The notes beneath the pieces were generated by a model, which did no database searches, had not been told where the DNA came from, and worked only from the letters and a program-made list of their open reading frames with translations. Below, in pieces: positions 9,282 through 17,435 of a stretch of 64,000 bases of DNA. A program made the translations under genes and the position numbers. Source of the DNA: Gemella sanguinis ATCC 700632 (GTDB lineage Bacteria; Bacillota; Bacilli; Staphylococcales; Gemellaceae); contig NZ_JNJO01000005.1 in assembly GCF_000701685.1 (NCBI RefSeq), forward strand, positions 1 to 64,000. The letters run 5' to 3'. Numbering within the stretch: position 1 is the first letter of the stretch; each line of letters begins with the position of its first letter.

Positions 9282-9309
9282 GAAAAAAAATCTACTGAGG
9301 AAAATAAAT

Positions 9310-9567
9310 ATGGCAAATTCAAAGTATATTACACGTCTTAAGCGCTCAGAAGGGCAACTAAGAGGGATTCAAAAAATGATAGAAGAAGAGAGAGATTGTA
9401 TTGATATAATAACTCAATTAAGTGCAGTTCGTTCAAGTGTTGATCGTGTTATTGAGTTACTAATAACAGAAAATCTTATGGAATGTATTAATAATCCTCT
9501 AGAAAATCCTGTAGAACAGAAAGAAAAAATAGAAAAAGCTATAAAATATATAGTAAAGAGTAAATAG
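9310..9567 (+). CDS. cstR: CsoR/RcnR-family repressor, persulfide-sensing CstR type
   Basis: An 85-residue all-helical DNA-binding repressor. SKYITRLKRSEGQLRGIQKM is the family N terminus. The sensing residues look like CstR rather than copper CsoR: one Cys in ERDCIDI and one in NLMECIN, with Glu where CsoR has its copper-binding His. CstR proteins release DNA when the Cys pair reacts with persulfides. The neighbouring rhodanese pair on the opposite strand, preceded by a matching operator, supports this. Translation starts at 9310, because the ATG at 9280 lies in the promoter -10. Confidence 0.88.
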   Translation: MANSKYITRLKRSEGQLRGIQKMIEEERDCIDIITQLSAVRSSVDRVIELLITENLMECINNPLENPVEQKEKIEKAIKYIVKSK

Positions 9568-9581
9568 TTTAAAAAAATAAT

Positions 9582-9625
9582 AAAAAAGCCTTGTTCCTGA
9601 ATAATCTTAGAAACAAGGCTTTTTT
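9582..9625. terminator. Bidirectional terminator between cstR and the rhodanese genes
   Basis: AAAAAAGCCTTGTT and AACAAGGCTTTTTT arms are perfectly complementary, with A and T tracts on both sides, so the hairpin serves the converging transcripts. Confidence 0.88.
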
Positions 9626-9696
9626 GATGATGTATTAATTTTATATTAAAGAGAATTTAATAGAGTAAAAATTGGTTGTTTTTATTGTTTAATATT

Positions 9697-9993
9697 TTAC
9701 TTTGTTTCTCCAGGCCAATTATTCATACCACCTTCGATATTTATTATATCGAATCCTTGAGCCTCTAAAAAATCATATGCCTTAGCTGAACGTCCACCTG
9801 CTTGACATATTACATAGTATTTTTGATTTTTATCTAATTTAGTGAAATCTATACCAAGACTACTCAAAGGAAAATTTTTAGCAGAAGGTATATGACCTAC
9901 TTCGTACTCGTGATTTTCTCTTACATCGAGAATCGTAAGTTCCTCATTATTATACTTTTCATAAAAATCTTGCATTGAAATATTATTTTTCAT
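9697..9993 (-). CDS. Single-domain rhodanese (sulfurtransferase)
   Basis: A 98-residue rhodanese domain. The active-site Cys lies in the loop CQAGGRS, preceded by YYVI, and ILDVRENHEYEVGHI and INIEGGMNNW are family landmarks. Such proteins carry sulfane sulfur as a Cys persulfide. It is the second gene of a pair, 27 bp after the other rhodanese, and should be co-repressed by the CstR-type protein through the operator at 10343-10365. No membrane or signal segment is present, so it is cytoplasmic. Confidence 0.92.
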   Translation of the reverse strand: MKNNISMQDFYEKYNNEELTILDVRENHEYEVGHIPSAKNFPLSSLGIDFTKLDKNQKYYVICQAGGRSAKAYDFLEAQGFDIINIEGGMNNWPGETK

Positions 9994-10020
9994 GATCTCT
10001 TCCTTTCAATATTAGTAATA

Positions 10021-10326
10021 TTAGACTATTTTTCCTCTCCATGCATGCATACCGCCTTGGATATTAATAACATCGTAGCCTTTCTTTTTTAGTTTTTTTG
10101 CTGCAAGTTTGCTTCTAGCTCCAGAGTGACAAATAACATATACTGTTTTATCTGTTATTGGAGTAAATTGACCAATCACATTAAGTGGAACATTTTTTGC
10201 ATTTTTTATATGTCCTTTTCGAAATTCATCGGGTGTTCTTACATCTATTAATTGAATATTTTCTTTAAGTTTTTGTTCTAGTTCGATAGTAGAAATACTA
10301 GCTACTTTTGTGAATAAATAAAACAT
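10021..10326 (-). CDS. Single-domain rhodanese (sulfurtransferase)
   Basis: A 101-residue rhodanese domain with active-site loop CHSGARS, LIDVRTPDEFRKGHI and INIQGGMHAW. The first ~14 residues are mildly hydrophobic but too short to be a clear membrane anchor. The start at 10326 has AGGAGG (10342-10337) 10 bp upstream. The operator-like inverted repeat abuts this ribosome site. It differs clearly from the downstream rhodanese, so the two are not a recent duplication. Confidence 0.92.
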   Translation of the reverse strand: MFYLFTKVASISTIELEQKLKENIQLIDVRTPDEFRKGHIKNAKNVPLNVIGQFTPITDKTVYVICHSGARSKLAAKKLKKKGYDVINIQGGMHAWRGKIV

Positions 10327-10342
10327 ATATAATATACCTCCT

Positions 10343-10365
10343 AATATACCCTTATAGGGTATATT
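10343..10365. promoter_or_regulatory. Perfect inverted-repeat operator, probable CstR site
   Basis: AATATACCCT-TAT-AGGGTATATT is a perfect 10-bp inverted repeat. The TACCC/GGGTA core is the sort of site bound by CsoR-family repressors. It overlaps the -10 of the rhodanese promoter and lies about 17 bp before the start codon, where a bound repressor would block transcription. Confidence 0.8.
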
Positions 10366-10391
10366 AAATCATGAGGTAGATGAATTGTCAA
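10363..10391 (-). promoter_or_regulatory. Promoter of the rhodanese pair
   Basis: On the minus strand TTGACA (10391-10386), 17 bp, TTTAAT (10368-10363). The -10 overlaps the inverted repeat at 10343-10365 by three bases. Confidence 0.75.
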
Positions 10392-10513
10392 GAATGTTGA
10401 TTATAATCAGAAAATCAAAACTAGCTTATGAATTATTTTAAAACAAAGATGATTTAGAAATTTAATTTATAGTTCCTAACTTCTAACTAGAATAATATTT
10501 CTGTAATTTTAGT

Positions 10514-10542
10514 TTGAAATTTTTATTAACAGCTAGTAAAAT
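10514..10542 (+). promoter_or_regulatory. Likely promoter of yhaM
   Basis: TTGAAA (10514-10519), 17 bp, TAAAAT (10537-10542), about 50 bp ahead of the yhaM start. Confidence 0.5.
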
Positions 10543-10594
10543 AGTATATGAGCAGTTAGTATTAAATATATAAGAAAATTTTAGGAGGGATAAG

Positions 10595-11545
10595 ATGTAT
10601 ATAAATGAGTTTAAAACCGATCAAGAAGTACGTATGTTTTTCTTGTTGGATAATGTAGTAAGAGGAATAGCTACTAGTGGTAAACCTTACTTAACATTAT
10701 ATTTAAAAGATAAAACCGGATCCATCGATGGAAAAATTTGGGAAGTTAAAGAAGAAGACACTGAAAATTTAAAAGCTGGAATTATGGTATTTATAGAAGG
10801 AACGGTTTTAGATTATAGAGGGAAATTGCAGCTTAAAATAAAGAATTATAGATTAGCAAATGATAATGATTCAATAGATATTCAAGACTATATTCAAACA
10901 GCGCCATTATCAAAAGAAATTATGATTAGCGAATTAAATGATTTTTTAAAGGAAATCAGTAATCAAAAATTAAAAGCAGTTACGATAGAATTATTAAATA
11001 AATATAAAAAACAATTTGTAAGTTATCCAGCTGCAAAATCAATGCACCATGACTTCTATTCTGGATTAATCTATCATACAATAACAATGTTAAAAATTGC
11101 TAAAGCATTATTGAAAATTTATCCATCTTTAAATAAAGATTTATTATATAGTGGAATAATTTTACATGATTTAGGAAAAACTATAGAGCTAAGTGGTCCG
11201 ATAGGTACTTCATATACTTTAGAAGGGGAATTATTAGGGCATATCGTTATTATGAGCGATGAAGTTTCTAAAGTAGCGGAAAAATTAGGTATAGAAGGGG
11301 AAGAGATTATACTACTTCGACACATTATACTTGCTCATCATGGGAAATATGAATTTGGTTCACCAAAATTACCTATGGTAAAAGAGGCAGAAATTATTAA
11401 TTTTATAGATAATATTGATGCTCGTATGATGATGTTCGATAAAAACTTATCAAATGTAGAACCAGGAACTTTTAGTGATAAGTTATTTGGTTTAGAAGGT
11501 CGACATTTCTATGTACCTACATTCGATGTTAATGAAAATAAATAA
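10595..11545 (+). CDS. yhaM: 3'-5' exoribonuclease YhaM
   Basis: The 316-residue protein has the YhaM layout: an N-terminal OB-fold (residues ~10-95, [19 protein letters not shown]) and a C-terminal HD-type metal-dependent domain ([37 protein letters not shown]). YhaM trims single-stranded RNA ends in the cytoplasm. It starts a likely operon: the next gene follows after 24 bp and the third after 1 bp, although neither is an obvious RNA-metabolism protein. AGGAGGG precedes the ATG. Confidence 0.94.
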   Translation: MYINEFKTDQEVRMFFLLDNVVRGIATSGKPYLTLYLKDKTGSIDGKIWEVKEEDTENLKAGIMVFIEGTVLDYRGKLQLKIKNYRLANDNDSIDIQDYIQTAPLSKEIMISELNDFLKEISNQKLKAVTIELLNKYKKQFVSYPAAKSMHHDFYSGLIYHTITMLKIAKALLKIYPSLNKDLLYSGIILHDLGKTIELSGPIGTSYTLEGELLGHIVIMSDEVSKVAEKLGIEGEEIILLRHIILAHHGKYEFGSPKLPMVKEAEIINFIDNIDARMMMFDKNLSNVEPGTFSDKLFGLEGRHFYVPTFDVNENK

Positions 11546-11569
11546 TTAGGAGAATTTAAGGAAAATATT

Positions 11570-12631
11570 ATGAATAAAACAGTTAAATATATATTAGGTT
11601 TTGTAGCTATTTTTGTGGCTGCAGTAATTTGTGTTTTTGGTATTATTAAGTATGAGGAATCAAAGGAAACTACAACTACTAATAATAGTGAAAATTTAGG
11701 CAGTGTAGATGGTAAAAATTTAGATAAGGAAACTACAGTAGTTGTAGAGAAAATACGTACTATTACAGATTTAGATGCGTTAAAATCTGAATTGAATTTA
11801 TCTCAAGAAACTATAGCTGAACTGAAAAACTTTGCTCCGACGGTTAGTTATTCAGTAGATAGCAGCAATGGAGGAACTAAAATCTACCTAAGACAAGGTG
11901 GACATATTTCAAATAATAAAATTGTAGGTAAAAATGAACTAATAGGTGCATATGATGTAAAAGATGGAAAGTTAACACCTGTTAGTGAAGATATTAAAAA
12001 AGTTTCATCTAATATAGATGCTAGTAAGCTAAAATGGACGGACCTAAATTTAAAAAATACAGAGCATAATAAATCTGCGGCGAAAGAAATTCTTAAAAAG
12101 TATTTCTTCGTAACTCATGGAGGAAGAAAATTAGAGCCAGTAGCATTATTTGGCTATTTAGTTGATATAGATAAAAACGTCACTGTAAGTGGTAAGGATT
12201 ATCATGTAACTAAAATGTCATTGGCTGAATTAACAGATGTTTATAATACTGCATACAAAAGTACATATAGTGCAGATGATGTTTACAAAGATATACCGTC
12301 ACTGAAAAATATAAAATATAGAGAAGTAGATGATAGTTATTCAGGTAATGAAGATAAGTATAATAATTCTCTTGTGTTAGGAGAAACAGTATTCTTTAAA
12401 AAAGATAAAGTTTATATAACAGGAATGGGAGGAATTGGAGGAGCAACTCAATATACACCTTCTGAGGAAAGTAGCTGGACTATCGAAGGGGATAGATTAA
12501 TAATTCCAATTAAGGATGCATCTAAAGATAATAAAATTGTAGGAAAATATATATTACGTTTAAATAATAAACAATATAAAGGTGGAGAATCTCGTTCTAA
12601 ATACTATATAGAGAGTATGGAACTAAACTAA
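11570..12631 (+). CDS. Membrane-anchored extracytoplasmic protein, unknown function
   Basis: I do not recognise this 353-residue protein. A short basic start and one hydrophobic helix (about residues 7-27, YILGFVAIFVAAVICVFGII) would anchor it, with the rest outside. A Thr/Asn/Ser-rich linker (to ~residue 60) leads to a mixed alpha/beta domain with no Cys. Near the end a Gly-rich segment (TGMGGIGGATQYTP) and a basic/Tyr-rich tail are visible. It sits between yhaM and an LD-carboxypeptidase gene whose start is 1 bp past its stop, so a cell-envelope role is an inference. Confidence 0.85.
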   Translation: MNKTVKYILGFVAIFVAAVICVFGIIKYEESKETTTTNNSENLGSVDGKNLDKETTVVVEKIRTITDLDALKSELNLSQETIAELKNFAPTVSYSVDSSNGGTKIYLRQGGHISNNKIVGKNELIGAYDVKDGKLTPVSEDIKKVSSNIDASKLKWTDLNLKNTEHNKSAAKEILKKYFFVTHGGRKLEPVALFGYLVDIDKNVTVSGKDYHVTKMSLAELTDVYNTAYKSTYSADDVYKDIPSLKNIKYREVDDSYSGNEDKYNNSLVLGETVFFKKDKVYITGMGGIGGATQYTPSEESSWTIEGDRLIIPIKDASKDNKIVGKYILRLNNKQYKGGESRSKYYIESMELN

Positions 12632-12632
12632 T

Positions 12633-13490
12633 ATGTTAGAGAAAAATAATAAAGTAGCTTTAGTAGTTTGTTCTAACGGCAAAGCTAGGGAAGATAAAAT
12701 TAAATTAGATAAATTAGAAGAAATATTAAAAAGTCTAGGCTTAGTTCCTGTTTATAGTAACTATTTATATAAAGATAAATTTGGAAGAAGTGCTAATGCT
12801 AAAATACGTAGTGAAGAACTGATGAAATTTTTTAGTGATAAAAGTATAAAGGCAATTTTTGATATTTCTGGTGGAGATCTTTCTAATGAAATATTAGATT
12901 ATTTAGACTATGATATTATTAAAAAGAATATTAAACCATTTTTTGGATATAGTGATCTAAGTGTAGTATTAAATGCAATAACGGTTAAAACAGGAGAACC
13001 TACATATTTATACCAAGTATTGAATATTATTGGAAATGAAAATATAAGAGATAGTTTTAAGAAAACAGTGATGTATAATGAACCAGATTTAACAAATATA
13101 TCATGGAACTTTTTTCAAGGTGAAGAAATTAGCGGGATAGTTGCAGGTGGAAACATTAGGTGTTTTCTTAAACTAGCAGGCACTCAGTATTTTCCAGATT
13201 TAGAAAATAGAGTATTATTTTTAGAAGGACTAGGTACAACAGTAGAATCATTAATTACTCATCTAACTCAATTAAAACAAATGGGTGTTTTTGATAAAAT
13301 TTCAGGTTTATTACTTGGAACTTTTACTAATATTGAAAAAATATATAATAAAAATGATATTTATAGTATAGTCAAAGATTTTATAGATAAAGATTTACCA
13401 GTAGTTAAGACAAGTGAAGTAGGGCATGATATAAATTCTAAAATGATTACTATAGGTGGTAGAATAAATATAAAAAAACTTTCAGAGTAG
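12633..13490 (+). CDS. LD-carboxypeptidase / MccF-like peptidase, family S66
   Basis: At 285 residues it has the S66 layout. The nucleophile Ser is in FGYSDLS (about residue 109), ISGGD comes before it, and the Glu/His pair lies in LFLEGLGTT and EVGHDINS. Family members remove the terminal D-Ala from muropeptide tetrapeptides or inactivate microcin C-like compounds; sequence alone does not separate these. It lacks a signal peptide, so it acts in the cytoplasm, as in wall recycling. It begins 1 bp after the unknown anchored protein, so the two are probably translationally coupled. Confidence 0.88.
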   Translation: MLEKNNKVALVVCSNGKAREDKIKLDKLEEILKSLGLVPVYSNYLYKDKFGRSANAKIRSEELMKFFSDKSIKAIFDISGGDLSNEILDYLDYDIIKKNIKPFFGYSDLSVVLNAITVKTGEPTYLYQVLNIIGNENIRDSFKKTVMYNEPDLTNISWNFFQGEEISGIVAGGNIRCFLKLAGTQYFPDLENRVLFLEGLGTTVESLITHLTQLKQMGVFDKISGLLLGTFTNIEKIYNKNDIYSIVKDFIDKDLPVVKTSEVGHDINSKMITIGGRINIKKLSE

Positions 13491-13513
13491 ATAAATTACT
13501 CTGAAAGTTTTTC
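13475..13513. terminator. Terminator overlapping the end of the S66 peptidase gene
   Basis: AAAAACTTTCAGAGTA pairs perfectly with TACTCTGAAAGTTTTT around a 7-nt loop. The 5' arm contains the last codons and stop of the peptidase gene, and the hairpin ends 7 bp from the converging dehydrogenase gene. Confidence 0.88.
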
Positions 13514-13519
13514 TATTAA

Positions 13520-14383
13520 TTATAGGTTATACCATTTAGAAATAGCTTGAGTACCATTAGTATTTCTTACTTCTTCTTCTAATTCATTATATAGTTTATA
13601 AGCTACTTCTAATCCTGGTAGTGTAATATTCATTTTTTCACATTCTTCAAGTGCTAGACGCATATCTTTTATAAAGTGATGAACAAAGAAACCAGGTTTA
13701 AAATCATTTTTAAGAATTCTTGGTCCGTAAGATGTCATCGAGAAGCTTCCTCCTGAACCTGTTGAAACAGTTTTGAAGAAATCTTCTAAATCAAGACCCA
13801 CCTCTTTAGCAAATTTAAAGCTTTCAGCAACAGAAATCATAGTAGTGGCAATAGCTATTTGGTTGGCAAGTTTTGCATATTGTCCTTTTCCAGCTTCTCC
13901 GAAATAAGTAATATTTTTTCCTAAGTGTTGAACAAGTGGTAGAACTTTTTCCTCATAAACTTTTTTGTTGCCACCAGCCATTATAGATAAAGTACCATTT
14001 TTTGCACCAATATCTCCACCTGTTACGGGTAGGTCTAATGCGCTAGCACCAACTTTAGCAAATTCTTCACTGATTTTTTTTGCAATAGTAGGTGAAGAAG
14101 TAGTCATATCAACAAATACTTGTCCTTCTTTAGCAGTAGTAATTAAACCGTCATGCCCTAGATAAACACCTTCAACATCTTTAGGATATCCAACCATTGT
14201 AAATACAACATCTGCATTAAGTGGAGCATCTTTTATCTCAGTAAGGAGTTTAGCCCCTCTATTAACTAGATTTTCTGTTTTTGATACTGTACGATTATAT
14301 ACATAAAGTTCATGCCCTGCATCTAGTAGATGACCAGCCATACTTTCTCCCATAACACCTGTACCAATCCATGCAATTTTCAT
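13520..14383 (-). CDS. NAD(P)-dependent beta-hydroxyacid dehydrogenase (3-hydroxyisobutyrate dehydrogenase family)
   Basis: A 287-residue cytoplasmic oxidoreductase. The Rossmann motif IGTGVMGESMAGHL opens the protein, followed by DLPVTGGDIGAKNGTLSIMAGG (substrate-binding region) and the catalytic Lys in GKGQYAKLANQ (about residue 171). Family members oxidise 3-hydroxyisobutyrate, tartronate semialdehyde-type acids or similar beta-hydroxy acids; I cannot choose the substrate. It resembles Bacillus YkwC in length. It is a single gene, divergent from menA. Confidence 0.88.
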   Translation of the reverse strand: MKIAWIGTGVMGESMAGHLLDAGHELYVYNRTVSKTENLVNRGAKLLTEIKDAPLNADVVFTMVGYPKDVEGVYLGHDGLITTAKEGQVFVDMTTSSPTIAKKISEEFAKVGASALDLPVTGGDIGAKNGTLSIMAGGNKKVYEEKVLPLVQHLGKNITYFGEAGKGQYAKLANQIAIATTMISVAESFKFAKEVGLDLEDFFKTVSTGSGGSFSMTSYGPRILKNDFKPGFFVHHFIKDMRLALEECEKMNITLPGLEVAYKLYNELEEEVRNTNGTQAISKWYNL

Positions 14384-14483
14384 AATGAAATCCTCCGATT
14401 ATTTATATTATATTTTTAATTATATCATATGTTGTAAAATATGTTATAATAATCTAGATAATAAAGATATTTAGGAGGTAGCT

Positions 14484-15386
14484 TTGAATAAAGGTAAAAT
14501 AAAAGAATTCTTTTTATGTACTAGACCACACAGTTTTCCAGCAGCAATAGCGCCCGTGTTATTTGGAACAACATATGGATTGGTATATAGTAATGGTGTT
14601 TCATATTTGAAGTTTTCTTTATTTCTTATAGCGTGTTTACTTATACAAGCAGCAACTAATTTATTTAATGAGTTTTTTGATTATAAACATGGATTAGATA
14701 AAATTGATTCTGAAGGTATTTCAGGTTCAATTGTAAAAGGTAAGTTAAGTGCAAAAGAAGTGATGAACGGAGCGATAGTACTTTATGCGGTTTCATTAAT
14801 TCTTGGTATAATTTTAACATTAATGACAAGTTATTATATTTTTTTAGTAGGTATAATATGCATGTTGACAGGATATTTTTATACAGGCGGTAAGTATCCT
14901 ATAGCGTATTCTCCTTTTGGAGAAATTGTTTCTGGATTGTTTATGGGTACAATTATTATTGCACTAGCTTTTTATTTTCAAACAGGTTATATTAATATTG
15001 ATATTATATTAGTATCTTTACCGATATTTTTAATGATAGCAGCTATATTATTGGCTAACAACATCCGAGATATAGAAAATGATAAAGAATCGGGGAGAAG
15101 AACTTATGCCATATTAGTAGGAAGAGAGAATGCTATTAAGACATTAGCTGCTAGTTTTGTTTTAGTGTATTTATTAAATATATTTTTTTCAATTACTAAA
15201 TATGGATCGATATCATATTTATTAGTACTTGTCACAATACCGTTAGCTATAAAAATAATAAAAGGCTTTAAAGCTAACACTAATAATAAAACAATGGCAC
15301 CATATATGCTACTGACAGCAAATTTAACAATTTTCATAGGATTTATAATGTCATTAGCAAATATAATAAATATAATTTTAAAATAA
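14484..15386 (+). CDS. menA: 1,4-dihydroxy-2-naphthoate polyprenyltransferase (UbiA family)
   Basis: A 300-residue membrane prenyltransferase with about eight helices. CTRPHSFPAAIAPVLFGT matches the MenA start, and the two Asp-rich Mg-diphosphate sites are seen as NLFNEFFDYKHGLDKID and NNIRDIENDKESGRRT. MenA attaches the isoprenoid tail in menaquinone synthesis. The start is TTG at 14484 with AGGAGG 5 bp before it. No other men gene is in the window, so whether menaquinone is made de novo, or a scavenged precursor such as DHNA is prenylated, stays open. Confidence 0.9.
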   Translation: MNKGKIKEFFLCTRPHSFPAAIAPVLFGTTYGLVYSNGVSYLKFSLFLIACLLIQAATNLFNEFFDYKHGLDKIDSEGISGSIVKGKLSAKEVMNGAIVLYAVSLILGIILTLMTSYYIFLVGIICMLTGYFYTGGKYPIAYSPFGEIVSGLFMGTIIIALAFYFQTGYINIDIILVSLPIFLMIAAILLANNIRDIENDKESGRRTYAILVGRENAIKTLAASFVLVYLLNIFFSITKYGSISYLLVLVTIPLAIKIIKGFKANTNNKTMAPYMLLTANLTIFIGFIMSLANIINIILK

Positions 15387-15409
15387 ATTAAACTTGTCAA
15401 CTTTTTTTG

Positions 15410-15438
15410 TTGACACCAGGCGATAAAAGATATATAAT
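15410..15438 (+). promoter_or_regulatory. Promoter of yceD-rpmF
   Basis: TTGACA (15410-15415), 17 bp, TATAAT (15433-15438): a consensus promoter. The -35 is part of a TGTCAAC-T7-GTTGACA inverted repeat (about 15395-15415) just after menA. Confidence 0.82.
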
Positions 15439-15466
15439 AAATAATGTGTTTATGAGGTGATATTTA

Positions 15467-15976
15467 ATGAAATGGTTAAGATCTTCGTTATTCAAAAATA
15501 ATAGTGATACTTTTGTTTTTGAAGAAAAAATAAATGTTAATGTAGGACACTACGATAATTCTCTTAAAGATATTAGAGATGTTGTTGTTAGTGGTAAATT
15601 AACTCGAGGTGGCCAAGATAAAATATATGCCGATCTATTAATTAAAGGAAATTTCGAAATGATTTCAGGGAAAACATTAAAAAATGTTATAGTACCTTTT
15701 GAAATCGAAGAGAGAGAAGAATATGTCGATAAATCTCTTTTTATGGGAGAAGATGTATTCGATGTTAATTTAATGGATATGTATATAGATCTTACATCTT
15801 TAGTACATGAGCTTATAATTTTAAATATTCCAATTACAACTTCACAAGATGAAGAAGAGTTGGAGATGGTTTCCGGTAATGACTGGGAGTTGGTTTCTGA
15901 AACTGATTTAACAGAAGTTAAAGAGAAGAAGGAATCACCATTTGCAGCCCTTAATGGTTTATTTAAAGAAGAATAA
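15467..15976 (+). CDS. YceD/DUF177 family protein
   Basis: A 169-residue acidic protein of the DUF177 family, which is nearly always encoded just before rpmF as here (32 bp gap). The C-terminal SPFAALNGLF segment is typical. In other bacteria and plastids relatives take part in 23S rRNA accumulation or ribosome assembly; the exact role here is unknown. The zinc-type Cys pair found in some members is absent. Start ATG follows GAGGTGAT. Confidence 0.88.
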   Translation: MKWLRSSLFKNNSDTFVFEEKINVNVGHYDNSLKDIRDVVVSGKLTRGGQDKIYADLLIKGNFEMISGKTLKNVIVPFEIEEREEYVDKSLFMGEDVFDVNLMDMYIDLTSLVHELIILNIPITTSQDEEELEMVSGNDWELVSETDLTEVKEKKESPFAALNGLFKEE

Positions 15977-16008
15977 GAATTATTTAAAATAATTGGAGGA
16001 AATTAACT

Positions 16009-16185
16009 ATGGCAGTTCCTTTTAGAAGAACATCAAAAACAGCTAAAAGAAAAAGAAGAACTCACAAAAAACTATCTGCACCATCAATTTCTATCGATGC
16101 AACAAGCGGTAACTATGTAATGGGTCACCGTGTTGATAGAAAAACTGGTATGTACAAAGGTAGACAAGTTCTAGACGTTAAATAA
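16009..16185 (+). CDS. rpmF: 50S ribosomal protein L32, zinc-free form
   Basis: A 58-residue protein: [20 protein letters not shown] is the L32 start, and [17 protein letters not shown] the end. The four zinc-ligand Cys of the C+ form are all replaced (IDATS and VDRKT where CPNC and CKNC occur), making it the C-minus variant, common in lactic-type cocci. TGGAGGAAAT precedes the start. It shares the promoter at 15410-15438 with yceD. Confidence 0.96.
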   Translation: MAVPFRRTSKTAKRKRRTHKKLSAPSISIDATSGNYVMGHRVDRKTGMYKGRQVLDVK

Positions 16186-16198
16186 TTTAAATATTACC

Positions 16199-16230
16199 AA
16201 AGCTTAAGGAGGTGTCCTTAAGCTTTTTTT
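16199..16230 (+). terminator. rpmF terminator
   Basis: AAAGCTTAAGGA pairs perfectly with TCCTTAAGCTTT around GGTG, followed by a T run. Confidence 0.92.
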
Positions 16231-16238
16231 ATAACTAA

Positions 16239-16270
16239 AAAAGAGGTATGGTTAAGGCCATACCTCTTTT
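16239..16270. terminator. Terminator of the thrC-thrB-asd strand
   Basis: AAAAGAGGTATGG and CCATACCTCTTTT arms with a 6-nt loop lie 6 bp past the asd stop; on the minus strand a T6 run follows. Confidence 0.87.
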
Positions 16271-16275
16271 GCTTA

Positions 16276-17352
16276 TTAATCTAAGTATCCTAATTTTTTG
16301 ATTAATTCTGCAGTTAATACTGCTCCTCCAGCTGCCCCGCGTAGTGTATTGTGAGAAAGTCCTACAAATTTGTAATCAAATAGGTTATCCTCACGAAGAC
16401 GACCTACAGTAATTTGCATTCCTTTTTCATTATCACGATCTAGAACTGGTTGTGGACGATCATTTTCTTCATAGTATTTAATGAATGGTGTTGGAGCTAG
16501 TGGTAGTTCATATTTAGAAATTTCTGGAACATGGTTTTTAATTTTTTCAACTAAAGTTTCTAGTCCTGGGTTATTTTCTAAATTGAATGATACACAAGCA
16601 AGGTGTCCATCAAGTACTGGAACACGAATACATTGAGCAGAAAGGTTCATAGAATCTGTTGGAACAATTTTTCCATCTTTTACTTCACCGAAAATTTTAA
16701 GTGGTTCTTTTTCACTTTTCTCTTCTTCTCCACCAATGTAAGGAATGATGTTTTCTACCATTTCTGGCCATTCGTTGAATGTTTTACCACTTCCTGAGAT
16801 AGCCTGGTAAGTACAAATAGATGCTTCTTTAATACCATATTCTTTAATTGCTTCAAATATTGGTACATAACTTTGGATAGAGCAGTTAGGTTTAGTAACA
16901 ATAAATCCTTTTTTTGTACCAAGACGTTCTCTTTGAGAAGGAATAACATCTAAGTGAGCTGAGTTAATTTCAGGGATAATCATAGGAATATCCTCTTTAT
17001 TCCTATTTGCTGAGTTGTTAGAAACAACTACAACTTCATGTTTAGCATAATCTTCTTCAAGTTTAACTAATGCTTCTTTGTCTAAGTTTATAGCACAAAA
17101 TACCATATCGATATCTTTTGATACTTCATCTATTTTATATAAGTCTTCTACTACTAATTCCTTAGTATATTCTGGGATAGGTTGATCTAATTTCCAACGG
17201 TTTTCCATTAAGTCTGCATATTTTTTTCCAGCAGAACGAGGTGATGCAGCTAGTTTAACTACATCAAAATATGGGTGGTTTTCTAATAATACTAATAAAC
17301 GTTGTCCTACCATTCCTGTTGCACCTAATACGGCTACTCTTGATTTTTGCAT
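16276..17352 (-). CDS. asd: Aspartate-semialdehyde dehydrogenase (archaeal/fungal-type subfamily)
   Basis: Reduces aspartyl phosphate to aspartate semialdehyde, the branch point to threonine, methionine and lysine. The 358-residue protein has the NADP motif LGATGMVGQRL, catalytic Cys in KPNCSIQSYV, and the substrate/His region LDGHLACVSF. Its length and the SGSGKTFNEWPEMVENI insertion look like the archaeal/fungal branch rather than the ~330-residue type of most Firmicutes; this is a judgement by eye. It is 83 bp downstream of thrB and probably co-transcribed. Confidence 0.93.
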   Translation of the reverse strand: MQKSRVAVLGATGMVGQRLLVLLENHPYFDVVKLAASPRSAGKKYADLMENRWKLDQPIPEYTKELVVEDLYKIDEVSKDIDMVFCAINLDKEALVKLEEDYAKHEVVVVSNNSANRNKEDIPMIIPEINSAHLDVIPSQRERLGTKKGFIVTKPNCSIQSYVPIFEAIKEYGIKEASICTYQAISGSGKTFNEWPEMVENIIPYIGGEEEKSEKEPLKIFGEVKDGKIVPTDSMNLSAQCIRVPVLDGHLACVSFNLENNPGLETLVEKIKNHVPEISKYELPLAPTPFIKYYEENDRPQPVLDRDNEKGMQITVGRLREDNLFDYKFVGLSHNTLRGAAGGAVLTAELIKKLGYLD

Positions 17353-17435
17353 AATTTTTCTCTCCTTGTATTTGTATAATATTTTATTTAATCTAATAAC
17401 TCTGTGAGCTAAGTTAATTTTCTTATTTTAAAAAA

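Noticed and set aside
9280-9309. Longer cstR start at 9280
   Set aside because: The ATG overlaps the -10 TATAAT of a consensus promoter, so it would not be within the transcript; 9310 has a ribosome site and the family N terminus.
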